DNA of 64,000 bases from Shimazuella alba (GCF_009831235.1 NZ_WUUL01000012.1:62001-126000), one strand, 5' to 3'. Counted from the first letter of the stretch, positions 26,090 to 35,921 are shown. Numbers and translations: made by a program. The notes: generated from the letters alone by a model not told the origin.

Positions 26090-27003
26090 GTGATAGACAT
26101 ACAACTTTGCCGTCAGGGATACTTGGTTTCCCTGTTGCACCTTTTGCCCAAAATGGAAAATTAGACGAAAATGCATTTGCTGCGAATCTTAACTTTTTAC
26201 TTGATGCTGAAGTTTCCTCCCTTTTTATTGCTTGCGGTTCTGGTGAATATCAATCATTAACACGTTCTGAATACCAGCAAATGATTGAGATTGCACTTTC
26301 TATTACCGATATGAAAGTTCCTGTCTTTTCTGGTGTGGGTGGACAACTGGAGCAAGCTTTAGACTTAGCGCAACTATCTCAAAATTTAGGCGTTGATGGC
26401 TATCTCATTCTTCCGCCTTATCTCGTTCATGGTGAGCAAGAAGGGCTTTATCAATATTACAAGTTAATCGCAGAAAGTACTGATCTCCAAGCAATTATCT
26501 ACCAACGGGATTCTGTCGTCTTTCAGACCGAAACACTTAAAAAATTGGCTCAGATCCCACAAGTGGTCGGCTTTAAAGATGGGCGTGGTATCATGGAGCA
26601 GATCACCGAATTAAAACAAGAAATCGGAAATGAATTAGTCTGGATGAATGGTCTACCTTTTGCAGAGATCACACAGCCTATCTATCATAGTCTTGGATTT
26701 CAATCTTATTCATCCGCTATTTCCAACTATATACCTCACATATCCAAACTGTTTTATCAAGCTATCCAACAAGACGATCGGAAGACCATTACAACACTCT
26801 ATCAAGAAGTGCTCTTGCCGATTAACCGAGTACGGAAAAAACGAGCAGGATATGCAGTATCTCTAATCAAATCAGGCATGGAAATAATGGGATTACCTGT
26901 AGGAGAATCGGTTCGAGCCCCGTTAATACCAGTAGAAAAAGAGCATTATCAAGAACTAGCGGCTATATTAACCCATACCATGGACCGATTCCCTCCAACA
27001 TAA
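26086..27003 (+). CDS. kdgD: 5-dehydro-4-deoxyglucarate dehydratase
   Basis: It converts 5-keto-4-deoxyglucarate to 2-oxoglutarate semialdehyde with loss of water and CO2. The 305-residue chain is a DapA-type aldolase barrel: Schiff-base Lys164 in V-G-F-K-D-G and Tyr139 in I-I-Y-Q-R-D. It is very close by eye to Bacillus YcbC (G-I-L-G-F-P-V-A-P-F, L-I-L-P-P-Y-L-V-H-G-E-Q-E-G-L-Y, Y-S-S-A-I-S-N-Y-I-P-H-I-S). The start is TTG 26086, overlapping the regulator's stop, with GAAGGAG upstream. Related DapA enzymes act on keto-deoxy-arabonate or hydroxyproline derivatives, but the YcbC likeness favours glucarate/galactarate. Confidence 0.92.
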   Translation: MSDRHTTLPSGILGFPVAPFAQNGKLDENAFAANLNFLLDAEVSSLFIACGSGEYQSLTRSEYQQMIEIALSITDMKVPVFSGVGGQLEQALDLAQLSQNLGVDGYLILPPYLVHGEQEGLYQYYKLIAESTDLQAIIYQRDSVVFQTETLKKLAQIPQVVGFKDGRGIMEQITELKQEIGNELVWMNGLPFAEITQPIYHSLGFQSYSSAISNYIPHISKLFYQAIQQDDRKTITTLYQEVLLPINRVRKKRAGYAVSLIKSGMEIMGLPVGESVRAPLIPVEKEHYQELAAILTHTMDRFPPT

Positions 27004-27017
27004 AGAGGCGAATAATA

Positions 27018-28073
27018 GTGAAAAGAATTGATTCAGGTCTATTAGAAAACCTAGTAAAACAAATTTTAACTCGAGCAGGGGTATCGAAAAATGAAAGTGC
27101 TATCATTGCTGAATCTTTGGTACACGCTGAATTATCTGGATGCCCCTCTCATGGTATATCCAAGCTGAGTGATTATTTGAAACGATTAGATGAGAATTTG
27201 ATCGAGAAAACCACAACCATCACCACCGTGCGAGATACATTTACAACAGCAGTACTTGATGCCAACAATGGCTGGGGGCAGGTCGCCTCTCAGCGAGCTG
27301 TTGATCTAGCAATTGAGAAAGCTAGAAACTACGGCAGCGCATGGATTTCCGTTCGTAATTCCAATCACAATGGGCGGTGTGGGTATTGGGCTTCTAAAAT
27401 AGCAAATGCTGGAATGGTTGGCATCGCTATGACCAATACCTCACCTGTTATGGTAGCTTATGGATCATCTGAATCTACTTTAGGTACCAATCCGATTGCC
27501 ATCTCTGTCCCTTCTTCATCTGGAAATCCTATCTCACTAGATATGTCTACCAGTCATCAAGCAAGAGGGAAAATTACGCTCGCACATAAAAAAGGGGAAT
27601 CGATTCCAAAAGGATGGGCAGTAGACGCACAAGGACTGCCTACAACAGATCCTAGTGATGCATTAGCTGGTAGTTTATTACCTATGGGTGGACATAAAGG
27701 TTCTGGGCTAGCAATCATGATTGATATTTTATCTGGTGTTATGTCCGGAGCATTATTTGGCAGTCATATTCCTCGTTTCTATGACGATGCTCTTCCCCAA
27801 CAAATCGGTCATTTATTTGTAGCGATGGATATCTCCACTATGATGCCATTAGACGAATTTACGGACCGCATTTCTCAAAAAGAAAAGGAAACACGAAATA
27901 GCAAACCAGCCCCAGGACGTGAACAAGTCTATATGCCAGGTGATTTGGAACAGAAAAAATACATGGAAAATCGCAAAGCTGGGGTACCGATTCCGGAAGA
28001 GATTCTTCTTGAGTTAAAACATTTAGCAGCAAAAAATCAGGTGGCACACTTATATAAAGAGCTGATTAATTAG
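27018..28073 (+). CDS. Malate/L-lactate dehydrogenase (Ldh2) family oxidoreductase
   Basis: A 351-residue member of the PF02615 NAD(P)-dependent family, which includes AllD, YlbC/YjmC-like and delta1-piperideine-2-carboxylate reductases. Visible features are S-G-C-P-S-H-G-I (residues 36-43, with catalytic His), V-R-N-S-N-H-N-G-R-C-G-Y-W, L-D-M-S-T-S and M-G-G-H-K-G-S-G-L-A. The start is GTG 27018 after AGAGGCG. Placed between kdgD and the semialdehyde dehydrogenase, it may oxidise a hydroxy acid or reduce a keto or imino acid feeding the same pathway. It is not part of the usual glucarate set, so its substrate is open. Confidence 0.85.
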   Translation: MKRIDSGLLENLVKQILTRAGVSKNESAIIAESLVHAELSGCPSHGISKLSDYLKRLDENLIEKTTTITTVRDTFTTAVLDANNGWGQVASQRAVDLAIEKARNYGSAWISVRNSNHNGRCGYWASKIANAGMVGIAMTNTSPVMVAYGSSESTLGTNPIAISVPSSSGNPISLDMSTSHQARGKITLAHKKGESIPKGWAVDAQGLPTTDPSDALAGSLLPMGGHKGSGLAIMIDILSGVMSGALFGSHIPRFYDDALPQQIGHLFVAMDISTMMPLDEFTDRISQKEKETRNSKPAPGREQVYMPGDLEQKKYMENRKAGVPIPEEILLELKHLAAKNQVAHLYKELIN

Positions 28074-28085
28074 GAGGTAACTTAG

Positions 28086-29540
28086 ATGACAACATACCAA
28101 AACTATATCAATGGTACATGGGTAGATTCCCATAGCGGACAAACGATCTCCATTACAAATCCAGCTAATTGGAATGAACCTGTAGGGTTTGTTCAAAAAT
28201 CAGACCAAAATGATGTATCTTCAGCTGTACAAGCTGCCAAACAAGCAAATTCCACTTGGGGACAACTTTCTCCTATCGCTCGTGGTGCCTATCTAGAAAA
28301 AACTGCACGTATTCTAGAAGAAAGAATAGTAGATATTGCTACCACCGCTACACAAGAGATGGGTAAAACATTAGTAGAAACAACAGGAGAAATGGGCAGA
28401 GCCATCGCTATATTAAAATATTATGCACAAGAAGGCTGGAGAAAAACTGGAGATGTGATCCCATCTTCCGAAGAAAAGAACTTACTCTATACGACAAGAG
28501 TTCCTCTTGGTGTTGTAAGTGTGATCACTCCATGGAACTTTCCGATTGCTATTCCGATCTGGAAAATCGCTCCTGCATTAGTTTTCGGCAATACCGTTGT
28601 CTTTAAACCTGCGGAGGAAACTTCTATCACAGGAATCAAGCTCGTTCAAGCATTCCATGATGCAGGTCTTCCAGCAGGAGTAATCAATATTGTAACAGGA
28701 AAAGGTGCCGAAATCGGACCTGAAATGGTTCAAAATCCATCTGTTAACGGAATCACCTTTACAGGCTCTAATGGCGTAGGAAAAGGAATCGCCATGGAAG
28801 CCTTATCCCGTGGATGTAAATACCAACTAGAGATGGGTGGAAAAAACCCAGCGATTGTTTTGGCAGATGCTGATTTGGATCACGCAGCAACTTTAGTAGT
28901 TAGCGGTGCCATGAAACATACAGGTCAAAAATGCACTGCCACAAGTCGGGTGATCATAGAGGCATCTGTTTACAAGCAAGTAAAAGAAAAAATTCTAGAA
29001 AAAGTGAAGCAAATCCAAGTGGGCAATGGGCTGGATGAAGATACTTATATGGGTCCAGTTGTATCCAGCAAACAACAAAAAAATGTACTGAACATGATTG
29101 AGAAAGGAATTTCCGAAGGAGCTACTCTGCTCTACGGTGGAAAAATACTTACAGGCGATCAGTTCGATCAAGGATATTTTATTGAACCAACACTTTTTGA
29201 AGATGTAACCAATGATATGAGCATCGCACAAGAAGAAATTTTCGGACCGGTTCTCTGTCTCATAAAAGTGGATTCATTGGAAGATGCCATACAAGTCGCT
29301 AATGACAGTTCATATGGTTTGAGCGCTTCCTTATTTACTCGTGATCTAGCGAAAACACTTCAATTCACACAGCAAATGGAAGCTGGTTTAATTAAGGTGA
29401 ATGGTGAAAGTGCAGGAGTTGAACTACAAGCGCCATTTGGTGGAATGAAAAGTTCCAGTTCTCATTCTAGAGAACAAGGCCAAGCAGCAGTGGAGTTCTT
29501 CACCTCGATCAAAACGATTACCATCACCCCTATCACATAG
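28086..29540 (+). CDS. 2-oxoglutarate-semialdehyde dehydrogenase
   Basis: The 484-residue aldehyde dehydrogenase carries Asn151 (T-P-W-N-F), catalytic Glu249 (L-E-M-G-G-K) and Cys283 (G-Q-K-C-T). It is next to kdgD, whose product is 2-oxoglutarate semialdehyde, and is related to Bacillus YcbD, so oxidation to 2-oxoglutarate for the TCA cycle is the likely job. GGAGGTAAC precedes the ATG by 5 nt. A GAAA-loop hairpin and a CRE-like site follow immediately, before the transporter gene. Confidence 0.9.
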   Translation: MTTYQNYINGTWVDSHSGQTISITNPANWNEPVGFVQKSDQNDVSSAVQAAKQANSTWGQLSPIARGAYLEKTARILEERIVDIATTATQEMGKTLVETTGEMGRAIAILKYYAQEGWRKTGDVIPSSEEKNLLYTTRVPLGVVSVITPWNFPIAIPIWKIAPALVFGNTVVFKPAEETSITGIKLVQAFHDAGLPAGVINIVTGKGAEIGPEMVQNPSVNGITFTGSNGVGKGIAMEALSRGCKYQLEMGGKNPAIVLADADLDHAATLVVSGAMKHTGQKCTATSRVIIEASVYKQVKEKILEKVKQIQVGNGLDEDTYMGPVVSSKQQKNVLNMIEKGISEGATLLYGGKILTGDQFDQGYFIEPTLFEDVTNDMSIAQEEIFGPVLCLIKVDSLEDAIQVANDSSYGLSASLFTRDLAKTLQFTQQMEAGLIKVNGESAGVELQAPFGGMKSSSSHSREQGQAAVEFFTSIKTITITPIT

Positions 29541-29582
29541 AAGTTGGGAAACCAACTTCGCCATATGTTGAAAGCGCATACA
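29540..29582 (+). promoter_or_regulatory. Intercistronic hairpin and CRE-like site
   Basis: GAAGTTGG-GAAA-CCAACTTC at 29540-29559 forms a stem with a GNRA tetraloop. TGAAAGCGCATACA at 29569-29582 matches the CcpA site TGWAANCGNTNWCA at 13 of 14. The site lies between the dehydrogenase and transporter genes and could block elongating polymerase under glucose or control a second promoter. Confidence 0.6.
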
Positions 29583-29612
29583 GCATAGATATCCCACATC
29601 AGGAGGAATATT

Positions 29613-30908
29613 ATGAAGACTGAAACAACTGTGGAACAAAAACAAGCTGCCCACTCTATCACTAAGATCAAACAAACCTTAAAATCATATGGCCCTGGAA
29701 TTATTGCTGTTCTTGCTTGGCTCGGTGCCGGGGATCTTGTAACATCATCAGTCGCTGGTTCTGACTATGGATATAGTTTAATGTGGATTCTAGCATTATC
29801 ACTTTTATTACGTTTCCTTATTGTGAATATCATTGCACGCTTTCAGTTAATGAACAAAGAAGGTTTAACAATTATGGAGGGCTACGGCCGTCTGCATCCT
29901 TTCTTTACTTATTTCTTATTTGCCTACGCTCTTATCATGGGTCATCTGTTTAACGCTTATATGATCAAAGGTGCAGGAGAGGTTTTATCAACTATTTTGC
30001 ACATTAATCAACCATTTATTTGTTCCATTATTGTAGTCGGAGTAGCACTATTTTTGTTAGGAAAAAGTATCTATCTTACCATTGAGAATATCATGAAAGT
30101 ACTCCTAGCTTTAATGACACTCGCATTTTTTGTATTAGCATTTCAAGCTGGACCAGATATCGGTCAGATTGTAAAAGGCACAATTGGATTTAGTATTCCC
30201 AGTGATACAGGAGTCCATGGTGCACTTCTAGTGGCTGTCTCGATCATCGGCGCAGTAGCTGGTTCCATTGCTAACTTTGTTCATCCTTACTTCATGAAGG
30301 AAAAAGGCTGGGTGAAACCAGAACATAAAAAACTGCAACGCAACGATTTATTATTCGCCATCTCTGTTGCAATCGTTATCAATTTGGCTATTTGGGTAGT
30401 TGGAGCAGAAATACTAAAACCAAATGGTATCAAAGTAGAAACCATAGATGATTTAGGTAAAGCACTGCAACTCAACTTCGGATTCATTGGATGGTTAATC
30501 TTCTATTTCGGTGTATTTTGTACCTTATTTGCTAGTATCATCGGAAAAACAACTGGTTTTCCAAAATTAATTACAGATACACTTCACATCATCCGAAAAG
30601 ATCGCAGACAGAAATATGGCACCAAATTTGAGAATGATCCCATGTACAAATGGTTTATGTTGTTCATGCTTATCACCCCTCTCATCTGGTCTATCCCTGG
30701 TATGCCTGGGTTTATTAGCTTAGTTGTGGGAGTCAATGCCTTGAATATCGTTGGATTTCCTGTTATCGCGATTGGTCTGTTGATATTATCTAATAAGAAG
30801 AGCTTACTAGGAGATCATCGAAACAACTTAGTAGAAAATATACTTTTGGTGCTGTCTGTTATCCTAGCTCTTTGGTCTGCGGTTCAGTTAGCGATGAATT
30901 TCTTTTAA
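29613..30908 (+). CDS. Nramp-superfamily transporter lacking the metal-binding motif
   Basis: The 431-residue protein has about 11 membrane helices and the Nramp order of segments. Helix 1 reads A-W-L-G-A-G-D-L-V-T-S-S where canonical Nramp has D-P-G-N-F-A-T. The helix 6 region reads A-N-F-V-H-P-Y-F-M rather than the metal-coordinating M-P-H. The helix 1 Asp-Asn pair that binds metal is thus changed. The last gene of the hexarate operon, it takes the place where relatives have the GudP permease. It may carry a sugar acid, a metal-acid complex or Mg2+. Good AGGAGG before ATG 29613. Confidence 0.78.
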   Translation: MKTETTVEQKQAAHSITKIKQTLKSYGPGIIAVLAWLGAGDLVTSSVAGSDYGYSLMWILALSLLLRFLIVNIIARFQLMNKEGLTIMEGYGRLHPFFTYFLFAYALIMGHLFNAYMIKGAGEVLSTILHINQPFICSIIVVGVALFLLGKSIYLTIENIMKVLLALMTLAFFVLAFQAGPDIGQIVKGTIGFSIPSDTGVHGALLVAVSIIGAVAGSIANFVHPYFMKEKGWVKPEHKKLQRNDLLFAISVAIVINLAIWVVGAEILKPNGIKVETIDDLGKALQLNFGFIGWLIFYFGVFCTLFASIIGKTTGFPKLITDTLHIIRKDRRQKYGTKFENDPMYKWFMLFMLITPLIWSIPGMPGFISLVVGVNALNIVGFPVIAIGLLILSNKKSLLGDHRNNLVENILLVLSVILALWSAVQLAMNFF

Positions 30909-31007
30909 ACCGCTCCATTAAATACGAGATAAATAATAGGCACCTATCTTAGTCGTTTGGGATGAAGACTTAAATCTAATGTAATAGACATCATCCAAGA
31001 GAAATGA

Positions 31008-31045
31008 AAACTACCTGTCTCCTATACTAAGGAAACAGGTAGTTT
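31008..31045 (+). terminator. Terminator of the hexarate operon
   Basis: AAACTACCTGTCTCC pairs with GGAAACAGGTAGTTT (one G-U) over an 8-nt loop, 100 bp after the transporter stop. Confidence 0.7.
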
Positions 31046-32225
31046 AGGCGTGTTGAATCTCTATAACAACAGGTATCTTTTCTGCTTTTATGAATAGCTA
31101 GATGTAAAAATTCACAATAAATAACATGGATATTTAGACTGTTCCTCTACTCCTCGCTATAACCATTTCCTATTTATATTTTAATATTTTTAATATTATT
31201 ATTTAGATTTTTTTGCACATTTATTTCCTTGTATACGTTCATGTCCGAAAAGCAATGCTTGCGCTTACCATTCTTTCGGTTCTTCTTTTTCACTACGTTC
31301 AGAAAACTAAGGTTTCCTCTCGCTTTTAATCTAAACTAAATGCCATAGCAATTGATAGATCAGACGACTTCGTTTTGGTGACCTGTTCGTTTAGCAGTTT
31401 AAATATAATAGAATATTACATGATAACAGGGTTATTTCAAAAAATAGTAGGGATTATGTTACGATTAAGTCATATCGTAGGTTGATCTACGATTGGAGTT
31501 TCTATGTCCATTCCGGTTTGGCTGCTGGTTGTAGGATGCGTCATCAGTTCATTCTCGGCCTCTACACCGCAGTATTTCTCATCAAGTACCTGACCGAAAT
31601 TGGTCCACCACGCTATTACTCTCATTGGAACCCCCACCCTTATTTTTGGAGAGGATGGAAGTATAAGAGAGAATGGAAGAGGAGCAAGAAGCATAGCTCC
31701 TGAGAGAGAATCCTTCAGTATAATGACCGACTGGATTTATCCAATTTCCATTGGATAAATCCAGTCGTCGCATTTAATCCCATGCGATCAGTAAAGCTAC
31801 TTCATTTTTTGTTTTATCTTTGTCTAAGACTTCAATATCTTTACTTCAAAGTCTTTAGACAACATCCTCTGTTACAGATGCTTATATTCGTTATGCGGCT
31901 TTGAATCGCCCAGTGACAGGATTAATGCGATGGACCACAAAGTAATAATGTGGGTTCAAACAAACACCTATGTCAATCAATTATGTTTCCTTATAGCTAT
32001 TTTTAGTGGATCGATCTCTCATAAGTCATTGTGCCAATAGCAATTCTTTTTAAAAACAGAAGTATTGGTATGTCAGATTCTCGTTTTTTACTTTTGTGAA
32101 GCAACTAAAAAAGTTCAAATCGTATAGTCATTCCTTCATTGGATCAAAATACGGTTGCCGACATGTTTAAAGCAAACAATGCGGTTTCAACTATTGCCCC
32201 TGTAAAAAAAGCGTGAGGTGAGTTA
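31046..32225. other. Gene-poor stretch with decayed gene pieces
   Basis: No intact gene. On the plus strand 31868-31945 reads S-V-T-D-A-Y-I-R-Y-A-A-L-N-R-P-V-T-G-L-M to a stop, and 32142-32216 reads S-L-D-Q-N-T-V-A-D-M-F-K-A-N-N-A-V-S-T-I to TGA. Both look like remnants of lost genes. 31470-31700 has competing frames on both strands without credible starts. A perfect palindrome lies at 31728-31767. Confidence 0.4.
31728..31767. repeat. Perfect 18-bp palindrome with 4-nt loop
   Basis: CGACTGGATTTATCCAAT pairs with ATTGGATAAATCCAGTCG across TTCC. There is no T-run on either side, so it is not a standard terminator. It could be a large operator, an RNA hairpin or a mobile-element end. Confidence 0.7.
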
Positions 32226-33431
32226 ATGAAATCCAAAGTCACAGTGAAAAATGTAACGAAGATATTCGGTAAATCTCCAAAGAACGCCATAAAATTGCTT
32301 CAGAAAGGTTATTCAAAATCGGAAATTTTAAAGTATACAGGAGCGACGATTGGAGTAAATAATGCTAGCTTCGAAATTTACCCTGGGGAAATTTTCGTAG
32401 TGATGGGGCTTTCAGGTAGTGGAAAATCAACATTAATCCGTATGCTAAACCGGCTAATTGAGCCGACTGGAGGCCAGATTTTTATAGATGATGAAGACAT
32501 TGTGAAAATGAATACACAACAACTAAGGGATGTGCGTCGGAAAAAAATCAGTATGGTCTTTCAAAATTTCGCCTTGTTCCCTCATAAGACCGTTCTTGAA
32601 AATGCAGAATATGGTCTCGAAATACAAAACATTCGACCTGAAGAAAGAAAAAAAAGAGCGCAACAATCGTTAGAAATTGTAGGTTTAGAGGGATATGAGA
32701 ATCAATATCCTTCCCAGTTAAGTGGCGGTATGCAGCAAAGGGTTGGGCTTGCAAGAGCGCTTGCAAGTGACACAGATATCTTATTAATGGACGAGGCTTT
32801 TAGTGCATTGGATCCTTTAATTCGGAAAGATATGCAAGATGAACTACTGGAATTACAAGAAACAATGAAAAAAACGATCATTTTCATTACCCATGATCTT
32901 GATGAGGCTTTGCGAATCGGTGACAGAATTGCGCTTATGAAAGACGGTAGCATCATTCAAATTGGCTCGCCGGAAGAAATCATGATAAATCCTGCAAATG
33001 AATATGTGGAACGTTTTATTGAGGACGTGGACCTCTCAAAAGTCTTGATGGCATCTCATGTGCAAAAACGAGCGGAAAGAATTATGTCGGATCGTGGCCC
33101 TAGAGCAGCTCTGCAAATTATGAGGGATCAAGGGTATTCAAGCATTTTTGTTGTGGATCGAAAACAAAAACTATTAGGTGTGATTACCGCTGATGATGCT
33201 TCCAATGCCATAAAGGAAAATAAAACGGTCGAAGAAGCTATGCAAAAAGAGATCGTTACTGTTTCAGAAGATACATTACTTATCCATGTTATCGATGCTC
33301 TGGCAACATCCGTGCTTCCAGTTGCTGTTGTGGATGCAGAGAAGAGATTAAAAGGTGTAATTATCCGTGGGGCTGTTATTGGAGCTCTTGCAGGTAATAA
33401 AGAGAATTTGAATGCAAAGGAGGTTAACTAA
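32226..33431 (+). CDS. opuAA: Glycine betaine ABC transporter ATPase
   Basis: The 401-residue ATPase energises osmoprotectant uptake. Walker A is G-L-S-G-S-G-K-S-T (about 60-68), the Q-loop is V-F-Q-N-F-A-L-F-P, the signature is L-S-G-G-M-Q-Q-R-V, and Walker B is I-L-L-M-D-E-A-F-S-A-L-D. The C-terminal 120 residues are a tandem CBS module, which in OpuA senses ionic strength or cyclic di-AMP. AGGTGAG precedes ATG 32226. The stop abuts the next gene's GTG. No osmotic promoter could be pinned down upstream. Confidence 0.94.
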   Translation: MKSKVTVKNVTKIFGKSPKNAIKLLQKGYSKSEILKYTGATIGVNNASFEIYPGEIFVVMGLSGSGKSTLIRMLNRLIEPTGGQIFIDDEDIVKMNTQQLRDVRRKKISMVFQNFALFPHKTVLENAEYGLEIQNIRPEERKKRAQQSLEIVGLEGYENQYPSQLSGGMQQRVGLARALASDTDILLMDEAFSALDPLIRKDMQDELLELQETMKKTIIFITHDLDEALRIGDRIALMKDGSIIQIGSPEEIMINPANEYVERFIEDVDLSKVLMASHVQKRAERIMSDRGPRAALQIMRDQGYSSIFVVDRKQKLLGVITADDASNAIKENKTVEEAMQKEIVTVSEDTLLIHVIDALATSVLPVAVVDAEKRLKGVIIRGAVIGALAGNKENLNAKEVN

Positions 33432-35168
33432 GTGGATTTGCTGCCAGAAATACCATTAGCTGATTGGGTTGATTCCTTTGTACATTGGATTACAATACAC
33501 TTTCAAACCTTTTTTAGTTCGTTAACTCAAATTATTGAAACCCTCTTAGATAACCTTGTAAAGGTTTTAGGAATGGCTCCATCACTTGTCCTTATTTTAT
33601 TGATTACCATACTAGCATGGTACACAAGCCGGTGGACAATGGGGCTGTTTTCATTACTGGGGTTGTTGTTAGTTGATAACCTCGGACTTTGGGACGCAAC
33701 GATCAACACACTAGCATTGGTGTTAGCATCCGTTGCGCTTACGGTTATTATAGGAATCCCACTTGGTATATGGGCTTCACAAAACGATAAAGTGAAACAA
33801 ATCATTACCCCTATCCTAGATTTTATGCAAACGATGCCAGCTTTTGTATACCTTATTCCAGCAATTCTCTTCTTTGGCATTGGGGTAGTTCCTGGAATCT
33901 TAGCATCTGTCATTTTCGCTGTACCACCTACCATTCGGCTGACAATCTTGGGGATTCGAGAAGTACCAACGGAATTAATCGAAGCATCCAATGCGTTTGG
34001 TTCGACCACATGGCAAAGACTTTTTAAGGTACAGCTCCCACTAGCGGCACCGACGATTTTAGCAGGAATAAACCAGAGCATTATGTTGGCGTTATCGATG
34101 GTTGTGATTGCCTCACTAGTAGGTGCTCCTGGCTTAGGTGCAGAAGTGTATCGGGCAGTCTCACAAATTAAGGTAGGCGCTGGTTTTGAGGCTGGTTTAT
34201 CCATTGTAATCATTGCCATTATCTTAGATCGTATTTCGCAAAACTTACGGAAACCTGTATACGGGAAAACAATTTCTAAAAAGTACGTATATGGATTATT
34301 TGCAGCGCTCTTGGTTATTCCGTATCTTGTTACTTCTTTTGGTGGAAATACAACTGAAAAAATCTCTCCAAACAATGTAGGAGAACAAGTTCAGTATGAA
34401 ATTACAGGGATCGATCCTGGAGCAGGCCTCATGACAGCAACGGCAAAAGCAATGAAGGATTATAACTTAAAAGATTGGAAATTGAAAGAAGGGTCCTCTG
34501 CAGCAATGACTGCTGAGTTACAAAAAGCGTATGAGCAAAAACAACCAATTATTGTAACAGGGTGGACTCCTCACTGGATGTTTGCAAAATATAAGCTAAA
34601 GTATTTAAAAGACCCTAAGGAATCATTCGGAAAAAGCGAATCCATTCATACCATTGTAAGGAAGGGATTCAAAGAAGATAATCCAAATGCATACAAAATC
34701 CTTGATTCATTTTATTGGAATCCTACGGATATGGAAGAGGTAATGGTCGATATTCAAAATGGAGCGAAACCTGAGGAAGCTGCTAAAAAATGGGTAGTGC
34801 ATCATCCAGATATCGTTAAGAAATGGACACAAGGGGTCCAAAAAGGAAATGGGCAAAAAGTTAGTTTGGTTTATGTTGCATGGGAGTCTGAAATTGCCAG
34901 TACAAACGTGATTGGTTCTGTGTTGAAAAATCAGGGTTACAATGTGACATTGAAACAAGTGGAAGCAGGACCGATGTTTGCAGGGGTAGCTAATGGAAGT
35001 GCAGATGCGATGGTAGCTGCATGGTTCCCTACCACCCATAAAGATTATCTCAACACATATAAGAATCAACTCGTGGACCTTGGCCCTAACTTAAAAGGTA
35101 CAAAATTAGGACTTGTTGTTCCAGAATATATGCCGATTAATTCTATCAGCGATTTGGAAAATAAGTAA
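33432..35168 (+). CDS. Glycine betaine ABC transporter permease fused to binding protein
   Basis: A 578-residue fusion of OpuAB-type permease (helices about residues 50-300, with the ATPase-contact loop E-A-S-N-A-F-G-S-T-T-W-Q-R-L) and an OpuAC-type binding domain from about 310 to the end. The binding domain shows G-I-D-P-G-A-G-L-M-T-A-T, T-G-W-T-P-H-W-M-F-A and A-A-W-F-P-T-T-H, whose Trp residues would form the aromatic cage for the quaternary amine. Lactococcus OpuA (BusAB) has this fusion; Bacillus subtilis keeps separate proteins. Start GTG 33432 after AAGGAGG. Confidence 0.93.
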   Translation: MDLLPEIPLADWVDSFVHWITIHFQTFFSSLTQIIETLLDNLVKVLGMAPSLVLILLITILAWYTSRWTMGLFSLLGLLLVDNLGLWDATINTLALVLASVALTVIIGIPLGIWASQNDKVKQIITPILDFMQTMPAFVYLIPAILFFGIGVVPGILASVIFAVPPTIRLTILGIREVPTELIEASNAFGSTTWQRLFKVQLPLAAPTILAGINQSIMLALSMVVIASLVGAPGLGAEVYRAVSQIKVGAGFEAGLSIVIIAIILDRISQNLRKPVYGKTISKKYVYGLFAALLVIPYLVTSFGGNTTEKISPNNVGEQVQYEITGIDPGAGLMTATAKAMKDYNLKDWKLKEGSSAAMTAELQKAYEQKQPIIVTGWTPHWMFAKYKLKYLKDPKESFGKSESIHTIVRKGFKEDNPNAYKILDSFYWNPTDMEEVMVDIQNGAKPEEAAKKWVVHHPDIVKKWTQGVQKGNGQKVSLVYVAWESEIASTNVIGSVLKNQGYNVTLKQVEAGPMFAGVANGSADAMVAAWFPTTHKDYLNTYKNQLVDLGPNLKGTKLGLVVPEYMPINSISDLENK

Positions 35169-35703
35169 ACAAAAAATATCACTCAAGGAGAAAAGTACTC
35201 CTTTTGTGCAGCATTCTTTTTCTTGTTTATCGTATTTTTGTTTCTTTATCAAGCTGGCAATAATATCAGAGAAAATCAGATTTAACGAAGCAAATAAAGG
35301 AAAAAATTCTTTCTTTCGATTTGCTCCGGCATTCGCCAAAAGGAAATATGTACCCTCGCTGTTTAAAAAGTATGAGAAAAGCGTTGGAACTGTTTCGTTG
35401 GTTTCCGATCTTTTCTCTTCTCCTGTTTCATATTCAATGGAGAGTAAAACATAAAAAAATAAACCTCAACAACGGCTGGTGAAATGATGTACCTCCCCAT
35501 CATTCGTCACACTATTATCAAATCAATCTCGGGTATGTGATCTATCATTCCTCGAATCGTTCACATACTCCGTATTACTATTCATCTGATATAAAATGAG
35601 AAAAAACAAAAATAGCGGACTTTGCCCACTATCCGAGTAATCTATCATAAAATATACCATTCATTTGTTATTTTATACCAGATAAAAGAACAAATCATTT
35701 CGT
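35169..35703. other. Spacer after opuA, no gene seen
   Basis: A weak hairpin (AAGGAG / CTCCTT, 35185-35203) may end the opuA message. A plus-strand frame to 35454 overlaps the opuA 3' end and has no start of its own. A further small stem (AATGATG / CATCATT) lies near 35482. Confidence 0.35.
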
Positions 35704-35839
35704 ATATGAGCCTGTTGCATTATTCGTATCAAAAGCGAAGATGATGGAGCTTCCTTTGTGTTTTCAACAACAGACGGGAAAACACATACATCAAACAATT
35801 TATCTAGTTTTCTAATTTATTTATGCAACAGCCTCATAT
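35704..35839. mobile_element. MITE-like element with 17-bp terminal inverted repeats
   Basis: ATATGAGCCTGTTGCAT at the left and ATGCAACAGCCTCATAT at the right are inverted repeats with one mismatch, enclosing 102 bp with no coding capacity. The G(A)GGCTGTTGCA core resembles ends of IS6- or IS4-type elements. Size, ends and lack of genes fit a miniature inverted-repeat element. Confidence 0.6.
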
Positions 35840-35921
35840 AACTCTATATTTAGTATCAAGAATGCTCAAATTACATTCATCACACCAAAAAAGCACACCT
35901 AAAAGATTACGCTCTTTTATG

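Noticed and set aside
31470-31773. Overlapping minus-strand frames of 63-74 residues
   Set aside because: No start signals or family; one includes the palindrome, and both strands are equally open.
33527-34375. Long minus-strand frame of 282 residues
   Set aside because: Antisense shadow of the OpuA permease/binding-protein fusion.
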